From: Prosthecobacter sp. SYSU 5D2
Lineage (GTDB): Bacteria > Verrucomicrobiota > Verrucomicrobiia > Verrucomicrobiales > Verrucomicrobiaceae
Assembly: GCF_039655865.1 (NCBI RefSeq)
Contig: NZ_JBBYXL010000010.1
Location: 238,592-302,591, forward strand
Direction of reading: 5' to 3'
DNA length: 64,000 bases
The position numbers and the translations under genes are program-made. Position 1 is the stretch's first letter; each line of letters opens with the position of its first letter. Positions 33,700 to 41,743 of this stretch are shown piece by piece. The notes under the pieces were generated by a model. That model searched no databases, had not been told where the DNA came from, and saw nothing but the letters and a program-made list of their open reading frames with translations.

Positions 33700-34580
33700 A
33701 CCGCCTGCCCGATGCCGCCAGCCTGCGCTCGCTCCAGGGGCAGGCGCGGGAGTGGGCGCGGGTGCTGAAGCTGCCCTTCCGGCAGCAGCGCTGGCGCGGC
33801 CATGCGGGGGACTTCACGGGCACGGGAGTGGGAAGCAGCCTGGATTTCCAGGATCATCGGGTCTATCTCCCAGGCGATGATCCGCGCCAGATCAACTGGC
33901 AGGCGTATGCCCGCACGGGCACCTATACCATGAAGCTCTACCGGGAGGAGGTGCGGCCGCTGGTGGACCTCATTGTGGATGTGTCTGGCTCCATGTTTGC
34001 CTATCCCGCCAAGCAGCAGCGCACGCTGGAGCTGCTGGCCTATGCGGCAGAGGCCAGCCTGCAAACGGGTGCCACACTGCGCTGTTTTGCCGTGCGGGGA
34101 AGTGGACACCGTTTCCTGGAAACGGAGATGCTTCTGGCCGGGCGCTGGCCTCAGGAGATCGAGACTTTGTCGGCCAGCATGGATCCTCCCGCCATCGGCC
34201 GCCTGCCGCTTCGTGCCGGGGCACTGCGGCTGTTCATCAGCGACCTGCTTTATGCTGGCGAGCCGGATGCGCTGCTGGGCTCGCTCAGCCAGCGCAATGG
34301 CCGGGGCATCCTGCTGGTACCCTTTGCTGCTGAGGAGGCGCATCCGGACTGGGATGGCAATTATGAGTTCGATGATGCAGAGACACCGCAGCTACAGGAG
34401 CACCGAATCGAGCCGGATCTGCTGAACCGCTACCGTCAGGCCTACACGCGTCATTTTCAGCTTTGGCAGACGGCGGCCGCCAGGCATGGCGTCGCCCTGG
34501 CGCGGGTCTCCGCTGAGGCAGATTTTATCCCCGCCCTGCGGGCTGAAGGCATGCCTGCGGGAGCCGTCGAGGCCGCCTGA
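33696..34580 (+). CDS. DUF58 domain protein
   Basis: 294 residues. The DUF58 core (RGHAGDFTGTGVGSSLDFQD, YLPGDDPRQINWQAYARTG) is followed by a vWA-like start DLIVDVSGSMFA, containing a DxSxS-type MIDAS sequence. DUF58 proteins usually travel with MoxR AAA ATPases and vWA proteins; neither is here. It is instead coupled to two ABC-2-like membrane proteins. It ends exactly where the convergent M50 gene ends, with no intergenic bases. Confidence 0.92.
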   Translation: MNRLPDAASLRSLQGQAREWARVLKLPFRQQRWRGHAGDFTGTGVGSSLDFQDHRVYLPGDDPRQINWQAYARTGTYTMKLYREEVRPLVDLIVDVSGSMFAYPAKQQRTLELLAYAAEASLQTGATLRCFAVRGSGHRFLETEMLLAGRWPQEIETLSASMDPPAIGRLPLRAGALRLFISDLLYAGEPDALLGSLSQRNGRGILLVPFAAEEAHPDWDGNYEFDDAETPQLQEHRIEPDLLNRYRQAYTRHFQLWQTAAARHGVALARVSAEADFIPALRAEGMPAGAVEAA

Positions 34581-35693
34581 TCAATAAGCGCCTTGGTCCG
34601 GGGCGGACCGCAGGGCCGCACGGACCATCAGAAGCTCGCCAATGTTCTCGGCCGTCAGCAGGCCGATGAGCTGGCCATTGACGGGGTCATAGACGGGAAT
34701 GGCCGGACAGTTGCTGGCCCGCATCCGTTCCAGACCTTCGCCCAGGCTGATGACGGGCGTCAAAGAGTCGGCGCAGGTTTCAAGAGCCTCAAGGGCCGGA
34801 TGCATGCTGCCGTGCTTGTCCAGAGCGGACACCAGGCCCTTGCGGGTCAGCAGGCCGATCATGTGGCCGGTATCATCCAGCATGGGAAAGTCCTGCTGGG
34901 TACCTGCCAGCAGGAGGCCAGCGGCGTCCTGCAGCGTGGCATCTGCCCGAAGGGTGCGGAAGTCCGTCAGCATGGCATCCCGCACCCGCAGGCCGCGGGT
35001 GGCCTCTTCCTGCGTCACGGCGGCGGATTCCTGCCCGGCGGCCATGAAGATGAAGAAGGCGATGAGCAGCAGCACGGGATGAAAGGTGCCGGAGAAGAGC
35101 ATCCACATGGCCACGGACAGGGCGATGCCCTGGCCGATGGTCGCGGCCCAGCGGGTGGCCTTGCCATAGTCCGCAACCATGGCCAGCAGAGCACGCAGCA
35201 CGCGTCCGCCATCCATGGGGAAGGCGGGGATCATGTTAAAGGCGACCATGATGAGGTTCCATATCATCAGCTTTTCCCAAAAGTGCCCGGCCTGCTCAAA
35301 GCGGTAATCCGGGTTGAAACCGACATTGATGCCCAGCACCACGGCGATCATTCCCGCGATGGCCACATTCACCAGCGGCCCGCAAACGGCCACCACCAGC
35401 TCATGCGTGGGCTTGCGCGGCATCCTTTCCAGCCGGGCCACGCCGCCGATGGGCAGCAGGGTGATGTCTGGTGTGCGGATGCCGTAGCCGCGCGCGGCAA
35501 AGACATGGCCGAACTCATGCAAAAGCACACAGAGGAAAGCGGCGCTGACGAAGAGGATGGCATCGATGGCTCCCGCTGCGCCCTGGCCGCCGCTCATGCC
35601 CTGCATGGCCACCAGGGCCAGCAAGATGAAGAAAGTCAGATGGATGCGGACCTCTGTGCCGGCGACGTTTGCGATTTTAAAGGACCATTTCAT
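34581..35693 (-). CDS. Site-2 protease (M50 family) with CBS domains
   Basis: 370 residues with about six membrane helices. The zinc site HEFGH is at residues 59-63, and the second motif NMIPAFPMDGGRVLRALL is near residue 155-170. Residues ~230-360 are a pair of CBS domains (VRDAMLTDFRTLRADATLQD, MIGLLTRKGLVSALDKHG, PVYDPVNGQLIGLLTAENIG), which often bind adenine nucleotides. The protein probably cleaves membrane-spanning substrates under nucleotide control. The start ATG at 35693 begins MKWSFKIANVAGTEVRIHLT. Confidence 0.95.
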   Translation of the reverse strand: MKWSFKIANVAGTEVRIHLTFFILLALVAMQGMSGGQGAAGAIDAILFVSAAFLCVLLHEFGHVFAARGYGIRTPDITLLPIGGVARLERMPRKPTHELVVAVCGPLVNVAIAGMIAVVLGINVGFNPDYRFEQAGHFWEKLMIWNLIMVAFNMIPAFPMDGGRVLRALLAMVADYGKATRWAATIGQGIALSVAMWMLFSGTFHPVLLLIAFFIFMAAGQESAAVTQEEATRGLRVRDAMLTDFRTLRADATLQDAAGLLLAGTQQDFPMLDDTGHMIGLLTRKGLVSALDKHGSMHPALEALETCADSLTPVISLGEGLERMRASNCPAIPVYDPVNGQLIGLLTAENIGELLMVRAALRSAPDQGAY

Positions 35694-35732
35694 ATTTGCC
35701 CGCACAGTGCATGGGGCGGGTCTAAATGCAAA

Positions 35733-35764
35733 GGGCGCCTGGAGCTTTCTCCAGACGCCTTTTT
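35733..35764. terminator. Terminator-like hairpin between the barrel gene and the M50 gene
   Basis: An 11-bp stem (35734-35744 with 35749-35759; the one mismatch becomes a G-U pair in minus-strand RNA) with a 4-nt loop. The plus-strand side is followed by five T residues. Confidence 0.55.
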
Positions 35765-35782
35765 GGGGGGAGGCAGGGAGGT

Positions 35783-36706
35783 TTAGAAGCGGATGCTCAG
35801 GTCAAAGGTGAGGCGGTCATCGGTGAGGCTGACGGGCTCGATGATGGCTTTTTCATAGGCGAAGCCGAAGTCCACGTTCTTCAGGATCCGCGAGCGGAAA
35901 CCGACGGCGATGGTGCCCTGGGTGACGCCCTGGGAGCCGCTGGCACCGAAGTTGATGACATCGTAGCCTTCGGTATTCAGGGCGATGTTGTTTCCCGCAT
36001 CCACGACGGTGTAGGCATTGAAGGCCACGAAGGGAATGAACCAGCGGCAGGTATAGTAGTCGGCCATCAGGCTGTAGTGGACCAGGGTGCTGTTTTCCGC
36101 GCTGTTATTCGGCAGGCGCACGCCCAGGTTGCCGGAGAGGTGGAAGTCTCCGAAGCCCTTTTGGGCGGCCACAAAGAGATCCCACTCGCCGCCGCCACGG
36201 CCCTGGAAGACTTCGCGGTCGCCGGTGGGGATTTTGAAGGTGAAGCCGGGGGTCAGGATGAACTGGCTGGCTTCATCATCAATGAGCGCATATTTCAGGC
36301 CAAGGGCCAGGTCCATCCAGCCTTCGGGGCTGGCGATGGCATCATTGTTGATGCTAAAGTAGCCGTCCTGCGTGGCGATGATGGCCAGGCGGTCGGTGAG
36401 GGCATAGCGGATCTGCAGGGCGTATAGTTGGGCATCGCCGCCGCCGAGGAAAGTATCGTCAATGTTATGGTGGACAAAGACGGGCCGCAGCTCCGAGCGG
36501 ATGATGGCATCCTCATGGAAGAAGGGGTTGGCCACCGGGGAGATGGTGTGGTCCTTCCAGCTTACAGCTTCCACCGGGACGGTGGGCTCTTTGGCGGAAA
36601 GGGCCGGGGTGCCTGCCTGGGCGGCATGGATGAGGGAGAAGGCGGCGCAAGCACCCAGACCAAGGCTGCGCAACCACGATTTACAGGAGGAGAGTTGAGG
36701 GTCCAT
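35783..36706 (-). CDS. Outer-membrane beta-barrel-like protein
   Basis: 307 residues. The signal peptide region (LGACAAFSLIHAAQAG) is followed by alternating amphipathic strands (DAQLYALQIRYALTDRLAII, TIAVGFRSRILKNVDFGFAY) and a terminal LTFDLSIRF ending in Phe, as required for BAM recognition. This fits a small transporter- or porin-type barrel. The specific family is not recognised. It lies 75 bp downstream of the NsrR-like gene on the same strand and might be read through from it. Confidence 0.8.
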   Translation of the reverse strand: MDPQLSSCKSWLRSLGLGACAAFSLIHAAQAGTPALSAKEPTVPVEAVSWKDHTISPVANPFFHEDAIIRSELRPVFVHHNIDDTFLGGGDAQLYALQIRYALTDRLAIIATQDGYFSINNDAIASPEGWMDLALGLKYALIDDEASQFILTPGFTFKIPTGDREVFQGRGGGEWDLFVAAQKGFGDFHLSGNLGVRLPNNSAENSTLVHYSLMADYYTCRWFIPFVAFNAYTVVDAGNNIALNTEGYDVINFGASGSQGVTQGTIAVGFRSRILKNVDFGFAYEKAIIEPVSLTDDRLTFDLSIRF

Positions 36707-36781
36707 GGGAATACATAAGCATGGGCCTCCGCGCCATGATCCGCGTGGATTGGCAGACAGTGAGCGTGCATTTCGCAGGGT

Positions 36782-37195
36782 CTATAGGGGCGGCTTTGCC
36801 TGCAATGCCAGTTCCCGGACGGTATGCGCATCCAGCACGTCAAAAAAGGCGGTGCGTGCCTGATATAAAATGGGTTTCAAGCGGCAGCCTTTGGTAATGG
36901 GGCAGGTATTCGTTTCGGGGACGAAGCATTCCAGCAGATCAGTCCGCTCCATAAGACGGACGATTTCCCCCACTTTGGTATCCGGGGTATGGGGTGCAAG
37001 CATAAGACCACCGCCGGTGCCGCGGGAGGTCGTCAGCCAGCCGGAGCGCGTCATGGCCTTCGCCACTTTGGTGAGATGGTTGAGGGAGATGCCGTAAAAC
37101 TCGGCCATCTCCCGGGTGGTGACTTTCTGCGCCGGTCTGCCCATCATGTAAATGAGGATGCGGAGGGCAAAGTCGGTGTGGTAGGTGAGCTGCAC
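36782..37195 (-). CDS. nsrR: Rrf2 family regulator, NsrR-like
   Basis: 137 residues. A winged helix at the N-terminus (MQLTYHTDFALRILIYMMGR, ISLNHLTKVAKAM) is followed by the Rrf2 cysteine triplet in the arrangement ECF-x-x-x-x-x-x-CPITKGCRLK, C-x7-C-x5-C. The C-terminal helix (AFFDVLDAHTVRELAL) is very like NsrR. NsrR binds an Fe-S cluster that NO destroys, releasing repression. The gene is divergent to two truncated haemoglobin genes, supporting an NO-sensing role. The gene name is by family similarity; function is inferred. Confidence 0.85.
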   Translation of the reverse strand: MQLTYHTDFALRILIYMMGRPAQKVTTREMAEFYGISLNHLTKVAKAMTRSGWLTTSRGTGGGLMLAPHTPDTKVGEIVRLMERTDLLECFVPETNTCPITKGCRLKPILYQARTAFFDVLDAHTVRELALQAKPPL

Positions 37196-37263
37196 GGGAA
37201 TTCAGGAAGGGGAACAAACGGTTAAGTTTTTTTCATCGCATGGAAAGATCGCTTTGCACAATG

Positions 37264-37287
37264 GGTATTTGATATACCTATTGGTAT
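37264..37287. promoter_or_regulatory. Candidate NsrR-type operator at the haemoglobin start
   Basis: GGTAT-TTGAT-ATACC (37264-37278) is an inverted repeat close in form to described NsrR sites (GTATTTnAnATAC type). A third half-site GGTAT at 37283-37287 overlaps the ATG at 37286, giving a second inverted pair with the ATACC at 37274. It sits between the divergent regulator and haemoglobin genes, where a repressor would block initiation. Confidence 0.55.
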
Positions 37288-37762
37288 GAACATTTCAAGT
37301 CCCCATTTGCTCACTGACCTGGAAGGCCCGCCGGAAATCGAAAAACTGGTGAACAGCTTTTATGTGAAGGTGCGGGCGGATGAGACGCTCGGGTTCATCT
37401 TTGACGGCATCGCCAGTGTGGACTGGGATGCGCACCTGCCCAAAATGTATGCCTTCTGGGAAAAGGTGCTGTTCAGGACCGGCAGCTACACGGGAAATCC
37501 GCTGGCCATTCATGCGCGGCTGCTGCCGCTGACGGAGATGGGGAAGCCGCAGTTTGACCGCTGGCTGGAGCTTTTTAAGCAGTCCGTGGATGAACTTTTT
37601 TGCGGCCCCAATGCGGAGCACATCAAGAACTGCGCCGCTGACATGGCCAATGTGATTTACAGCCGTCTCAACAATGTTCCGAATCCGGGTACTGATCCCG
37701 CCAGCCTGACGGCTGAGCAGCGCGCCCGCTATGCCGCCTATGGGCGGACGGCGGCTGTGTGA
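37286..37762 (+). CDS. Group III truncated haemoglobin
   Basis: 158 residues matching group III truncated globins: PPEIEKLVNSFYVKVRADET, WDAHLPKMYAFWEKVLF, and the proximal-haem segment NPLAIHARLLPL followed by PQFDRWLELFKQSVDE. The proximal His is in the AIHARL stretch. Group III members (for example Campylobacter Ctb) bind O2 and NO and are induced under nitrosative stress. Here it is divergent from the NsrR-like regulator. The region before the ATG contains the candidate operator. An ~75-bp gap separates it from the next globin. Confidence 0.93.
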   Translation: MNISSPHLLTDLEGPPEIEKLVNSFYVKVRADETLGFIFDGIASVDWDAHLPKMYAFWEKVLFRTGSYTGNPLAIHARLLPLTEMGKPQFDRWLELFKQSVDELFCGPNAEHIKNCAADMANVIYSRLNNVPNPGTDPASLTAEQRARYAAYGRTAAV

Positions 37763-37837
37763 ACCTGCACCTTTCCGCGGATTCTTTCAAGGATTCCGGA
37801 CCACCGACCAACCCAACCCAACCAACCATACAGACAT

Positions 37838-38410
37838 ATGAAAAAAGCACTCACACTCCTCGCCCTCAGCCTTTGCCTTTCGGTATCTGCGGCTGAAACG
37901 GCGGCCCCGGCAGCATTGAATACAACCTGTCCGATCAGTGGCAAGCCGGCGAACCCGGACATCACGACCGTGTATGAAGACCAGAAGTATGCCTTTGCTG
38001 ATGAAGCCTGCCGGTCAAACTTTCAGGCCGCACGCGAGGCCAGCCTTTATCAGAAGCTGGGTGGCAAGGCGGCCATCGATGCAGCCGTGGAGCTGTTTTA
38101 TGTGAAGGTGCTGGCGGACAAGCGAGTGAACCACTTCTTTGAAGACATCAGCATGCGCAAGCAGAAGCGTCTGCAAAAGGAGTTCCTTTCCGCTGCGCTG
38201 GGCAGCCCGGTGCCTTATAAAGGCAAGGATCTGCGCAGTGCGCATGCGGACATTGATCTCAATGACAGCCACTTTGATGCCATTGCGGAACACCTGCAGG
38301 CGACGCTGGAAGAACTGAAAGTGGACGCGGCTCTCATTGCCCAGGCGATGGCCATTGTCGGCAGCACGCGAAATGCGGTGCTCAACCGGCCTGAATCTGC
38401 CAAACCCTGA
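37838..38410 (+). CDS. Exported YHS-domain / group I truncated haemoglobin fusion
   Basis: 190 residues. A signal peptide (MKKALTLLALSLCLSVSAAE) is followed by a YHS/TRASH-like metal-binding segment at ~30-67 (CPISGKPANPDITTVYEDQK, FADEACRSNF). A full group I truncated globin follows (LYQKLGGKAAIDAAVELFYV, HADIDLNDSHFDAIAEHL, proximal His in LRSAHADI). A group I globin with an export signal and a metal-binding YHS domain is an unusual combination. It probably detoxifies or senses NO/O2 in the periplasm, and is likely co-expressed with the group III globin. A strong terminator follows. Confidence 0.88.
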   Translation: MKKALTLLALSLCLSVSAAETAAPAALNTTCPISGKPANPDITTVYEDQKYAFADEACRSNFQAAREASLYQKLGGKAAIDAAVELFYVKVLADKRVNHFFEDISMRKQKRLQKEFLSAALGSPVPYKGKDLRSAHADIDLNDSHFDAIAEHLQATLEELKVDAALIAQAMAIVGSTRNAVLNRPESAKP

Positions 38411-38426
38411 GTCCTGAAATAACAAG

Positions 38427-38468
38427 GCCTGGTCTGCGATTCTCACTGAATGCAGACCAGGCTTTTTT
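38427..38468 (+). terminator. Rho-independent terminator of the haemoglobin operon
   Basis: 11-bp stem GCCTGGTCTGC/GCAGACCAGGC (38427-38437 and 38452-38462) with a 14-nt loop and six T residues. Confidence 0.9.
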
Positions 38469-38480
38469 ATGGATTCACCC

Positions 38481-38738
38481 TCACGCGGTGGAGAGGTGTT
38501 TTTCTACCGTGACGATGCGCATGGGAATGTTCTGCCCCTGGGCGCGGACGTTGACGGTGTCACCGATGCGGCGGTGCAGCACGGCCTTGCCGACGGGCGC
38601 ATCCACGGAGATGCGGCCGGCGACGGCGTCCGCCTCATAAGGCGGCACAATCTGGATATGAAGTTCCGAATCGTCAGGGTCCTCCGTCTGATGAACAGAG
38701 CGGAGAAGGATGCGGTCGTAATAGCTGATTTTAGTCAT
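38481..38738 (-). CDS. GreA/GreB C-terminal-like (Rnk-type) protein
   Basis: 85 residues matching the FKBP-like C-terminal domain of GreA/GreB/Rnk: ISVDAPVGKAVLHRRIGDTV and VRAQGQNIPMRIVTVEKHL. The N-terminal coiled coil of Gre factors is missing, as in short Rnk-like proteins that may bind RNA polymerase without cleavage activity. The gene lies between the haemoglobin terminator and a hypothetical gene. Confidence 0.85.
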   Translation of the reverse strand: MTKISYYDRILLRSVHQTEDPDDSELHIQIVPPYEADAVAGRISVDAPVGKAVLHRRIGDTVNVRAQGQNIPMRIVTVEKHLSTA

Positions 38739-38764
38739 GATGTTTTTGGATAGTTAATAATCAT

Positions 38765-38803
38765 GGACAACCCGCCAGGCAGCATCGCCTGGACGGGTTG
38801 TCC
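38765..38803. terminator. Long stem-loop between the Rnk-like gene and the hypothetical gene
   Basis: 10 bp plus 6 bp of pairing (38765-38774 with 38794-38803; 38775-38780 with 38787-38792), one bulged A, 6-nt loop. There is no strong T tail on either side, so it may be a weak terminator or processing site. Confidence 0.5.
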
Positions 38804-38818
38804 GGAGCGTAACCGGGA

Positions 38819-39163
38819 TCAGCCTTCCGAGGCAGAGAAAGCCCTCATCTGCGTGATGGCATAACCGGGATAGGATTCCCGGATTTCATTGGCGGCGAGC
38901 GCCAGGGCCTCGGCTTTGTTTTTGGCGGTGACCTCGTAGCAGGCATCTGCTGACAGGATGCCAAAAGCGGTCTGCTGCACCAGCGTGCTGGTGACGGTCC
39001 AGGCCTGCTCTGTGGCGTAAGGACGTCTGGCGCGTTTGCGCATGCTGGGCAGCTCGTCAGAGCCGCAAAGGAAGTCTTTGACAGAAACGGCAAGGCGTTG
39101 CACCAGGCCGGGGTATAACATGGGGGCGGCAAGACGCGCCGCCGGTGAATGGGCGTGATTCAT
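38819..39163 (-). CDS. Small hypothetical protein
   Basis: 114 residues. The ATG at 39163 starts MNHAHSPAARLAAPMLYPGL; the frame continues upstream without support. The C-terminal half (TAFGILSADACYEVTAKNKA, YPGYAITQMRAF) looks like a compact alpha/beta domain; no family recognised. Confidence 0.5.
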   Translation of the reverse strand: MNHAHSPAARLAAPMLYPGLVQRLAVSVKDFLCGSDELPSMRKRARRPYATEQAWTVTSTLVQQTAFGILSADACYEVTAKNKAEALALAANEIRESYPGYAITQMRAFSASEG

Positions 39164-39464
39164 AGTGAGAATAACCAAAAGCGCGGCTACGCAAAAAAGC
39201 GTGCAGCAGGGTTGGACCCGCGGCACCCAACATGGGTGCACAGCAACGGGCATGACTATTTTACCAGTCGTTTTTTGGGTGGCGGGCAGTCCTGGAAAGT
39301 GGCCAGGGCTGTCCGCTTACTCCCGGCTTGCGCCCATGCGGTGGCAGAGGGACGCGCCCACACACTTCGCTGCCAGGATGGCGCGACGGTTGGTGTGGAG
39401 GTGCTCTTTTCTCACGATAAGCAAATTATAACCGGCAGCCGGAAAATGGCAAGCACATACATGC
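39164..39464. other. Interval with no supported gene
   Basis: 301 bp between the start of the small hypothetical gene and the stop of the HPP gene. Overlapping plus-strand frames (for example from 39149) show no family similarity. A short inverted repeat GCACCC-AACAT-GGGTGC lies at 39223-39239. I see no RNA gene. Confidence 0.45.
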
Positions 39465-40193
39465 TTAAAACACGTGATTTGTTAGGCCAGGATGCGGGAG
39501 TGCCGGTTTCTTTTCAACCTTGGCGGGCGCGCTGGTGGAAAGCATCTGGCAGAGGCGCACCAGGTCGTCCTCGGTGATGTCCACAAAGGAATCCAGGCGC
39601 TTCAGGGCGGCGACGACTTCTTCATGGCTGGGACCTGGCCGCGAAGGGGCGGGGGCAGGCGGGCGGCGGTTTAAAAAAGCCGGATAGCGCCGCCAGGAAA
39701 AACAGGCATTGAGCAGCACTGCCAGGCTCACCATCAGCGCGGCATTGATGAGAATTGGGAAGAGCACGAAGCTGTAGCCGAGGTCATGAATCGGGGGGCC
39801 GCCAATGACCGCGATCAGGGCGGTGGCACCGCCAGGCGGATGGATGCATTTAAACTGGTGCATGAGGCCGATGGCAAGGCCAACCGCACAGGCCCCGGCC
39901 AGTGCCTGATGGGAAATGTAGCGCGCGCAGAGGACACCGATGATCGCGGAAAAACCATGCCCGGCGATGACCGGCCAGGGTTGGGAAAGCTGACCATGCG
40001 GCACGGAAAACAAAAGCACGGCGGTGGCTCCCATGGAGGCGATGACACAGGTGCCGCCAGTGCCGTCCAGACCCCATCGTCCGAAAAGGATAAGCGTGAA
40101 GATCGAGAGCACGCCCCCCACCGTGGAGATGAGCTTTTCCTTGGCGCTGACTTCGCTGAGCTCCAGTCCGATCCGTTCTTTCCAGGTATGCAT
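39465..40193 (-). CDS. HPP family membrane protein
   Basis: 242 residues with four membrane helices and the family hallmark HPPGGATALIAVIG; FGRWGLDGTGGTCVIASMGA is the other conserved block. Some HPP proteins of cyanobacteria and chloroplasts are reported nitrite transporters; the substrate here is not proven. There is no CBS domain. A basic, Pro-rich linker leads to a C-terminal soluble tail (PSRPGPSHEEVVAALKRLDS). The gene is divergent to a MarR regulator across a perfect palindrome, which makes repression by that regulator plausible. Confidence 0.9.
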   Translation of the reverse strand: MHTWKERIGLELSEVSAKEKLISTVGGVLSIFTLILFGRWGLDGTGGTCVIASMGATAVLLFSVPHGQLSQPWPVIAGHGFSAIIGVLCARYISHQALAGACAVGLAIGLMHQFKCIHPPGGATALIAVIGGPPIHDLGYSFVLFPILINAALMVSLAVLLNACFSWRRYPAFLNRRPPAPAPSRPGPSHEEVVAALKRLDSFVDITEDDLVRLCQMLSTSAPAKVEKKPALPHPGLTNHVF

Positions 40194-40232
40194 AAAAGGG
40201 GGCCGGTATAAACGTGTATCGGGAGGCGATTG

Positions 40233-40247
40233 TATCGTTCAACGATA
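40233..40247. promoter_or_regulatory. Candidate MarR operator
   Basis: TATCGTT-C-AACGATA is a perfect 7+7 palindrome with one central base, about 40 bp from the HPP start and 60 bp from the MarR start, in the shared divergent promoter region. Its length and symmetry fit a MarR dimer. Confidence 0.65.
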
Positions 40248-40307
40248 TAAAAAAGCAACAAGTTGGCACGGCTGGCATGGTTTATGATGCAGCGGAGGCT
40301 CACACCC

Positions 40308-40742
40308 ATGGCCCGCCCGCGCACTCCCGCCCTTTCCCAGAAACAGTATGAAAACCTGGCCTCCTTCCGCTTTGCCCTCCGGCAGTTCCTGCGCTTCAGC
40401 GAGAACGCCGCCCAGGCCGCTGGCGTGACCCCGCAGCAGCACCAGGCGCTGCTGGCCATCAAAGGCTTCCCCGGCCGGTCACGGGTCACGGTGGGGGAGC
40501 TGGCCGCGCGTTTGCAAACCGCCCATCATAGCACCGTGGGCCTGGTGGACCGCCTGGTGACGGAAAAGCTGGTCAAAAGGGAGGCCTCCAAGGAAGACCG
40601 CCGGCAGGTCTTTGTGCTGCTGACCCGGCAGGGAGAGAAACTGCTGGAGGCGCTGTCTTCTGCCCACCATGAGGAACTGCGGCGTGTGGGACCGGAGATC
40701 CAGGAACTGCTGGGGAGGCTGGGTGGGGAGGGGGACGAATGA
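40308..40742 (+). CDS. MarR family transcriptional regulator
   Basis: 144 residues with the MarR winged helix: VTVGELAARLQTAHHSTVGL, VDRLVTEKLVKREASKEDRR and QVFVLLTRQGEKLLEAL. It probably represses itself and the HPP gene through the palindrome between them. The inducing ligand is unknown. The ATG at 40308 starts MARPRTPALSQKQYENL; an earlier in-frame ATG would add ~15 residues. Confidence 0.93.
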   Translation: MARPRTPALSQKQYENLASFRFALRQFLRFSENAAQAAGVTPQQHQALLAIKGFPGRSRVTVGELAARLQTAHHSTVGLVDRLVTEKLVKREASKEDRRQVFVLLTRQGEKLLEALSSAHHEELRRVGPEIQELLGRLGGEGDE

Positions 40743-40773
40743 CGAATGTTTTCTCGTGGTAGGGGGAAGTGAC

Positions 40774-41739
40774 CTATGGATCGGCAGGAAAGGCGTTGGC
40801 GGAGAGTCGGAGGGTGGCTTCTTCCAGTCTGAGGGTGTGGTGACGGATGCCGGTCCAGGCACAGATGAGGGTGAGGACAAGGATCAGGAGTGGGCCTGAG
40901 ATTTTAAGCAAGAAGGGTTGATGTGCCTGATCGTGATGCGGTGAGGACAGGAGGGAGCGGATACGACGCTGCAGGGCAAGGCGGGAAGAGCCGAGAAAGC
41001 CGGTGATCCCGGTGATGGCATAGGGCTGAAGGGTGGCGAGGCCGAGGAGATCCTGGGCATAGCTGGCGGGATCGCTGCCGGTGACGGCGGCCTGGTCGGC
41101 ATCCTTTTCGCAGGCATCTGTCCAGACCTGGACGGACAACCAGGCGAGGGGGTGAAACCAGAGTGCGGCGCGGAACAGGGACATCCAGAGATTCCAAAGA
41201 GCATCCCGGTGGCGGAGGTGGTGCCATTCATGCCGAAGGGCACCGGCTTGCAAGCGCACGGGCCAGGTGTCCCAGGCGGCGGGTAAAAGGACCAGGCTGT
41301 GCAGGCCGGGAATGACCATGGGGGTCTGGATGGAAGCGGATGTTTTGAAGTGGCTGCGGATGATTTCTTCAGGCTGGCTCAGGCAGGTCGAAATCACGGA
41401 TACTGACTCCAGCGGGAGGGAGGCTGAACCGGCTTTCAGAGCGAGGACTTGTGCCCAACGCCGGGCCAGGATGACAAGATGGACGAAGATGCCGGCCACC
41501 CATATGGCAGTGAGTGCGGAGGAGAAACCGGCGGAGGTCAAGGAATCGCTGGGAAAGGTCAGCGACCAGTTTGTACTGAGCTGGACAGGGACTGCACACT
41601 CGAGTCCCAGGCTCAATAAGGGCAGCGCGGTGATGAGCAGGGTGGAGGATTCAATAATCCTACGCCCGGACCGTGCCAGCAAGGCCAGCCCCAGAGCCAG
41701 GAGGAGCAGAAGCGTGGTGGATGTGAGAAACCAGAGCAT
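40774..41739 (-). CDS. M56/BlaR1-type membrane zinc peptidase
   Basis: 321 residues. Membrane helices at the N-terminus are followed by a long loop and the zinc motif HEWHHLRHRD, with a third metal-ligand region ACEKDADQAAV. This is the BlaR1/MecR1 M56 fold without the penicillin-binding sensor domain of true BlaR1. In such systems the protease cleaves the partner repressor after a signal. It lies four bases downstream of the BlaI-type repressor gene, so the pair is one transcription unit. Confidence 0.9.
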   Translation of the reverse strand: MLWFLTSTTLLLLLALGLALLARSGRRIIESSTLLITALPLLSLGLECAVPVQLSTNWSLTFPSDSLTSAGFSSALTAIWVAGIFVHLVILARRWAQVLALKAGSASLPLESVSVISTCLSQPEEIIRSHFKTSASIQTPMVIPGLHSLVLLPAAWDTWPVRLQAGALRHEWHHLRHRDALWNLWMSLFRAALWFHPLAWLSVQVWTDACEKDADQAAVTGSDPASYAQDLLGLATLQPYAITGITGFLGSSRLALQRRIRSLLSSPHHDQAHQPFLLKISGPLLILVLTLICAWTGIRHHTLRLEEATLRLSANAFPADP

Positions 41740-41743
41740 GGCT

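Noticed and set aside
34593..35786. 397-codon plus-strand frame
   Set aside because: Antisense to the M50 protease gene with its HEFGH and DGGR motifs.
37803..37828. AACC-rich direct repeat tract before the YHS-globin gene
   Set aside because: Short and imperfect; no known function and could be chance in an untranslated leader.
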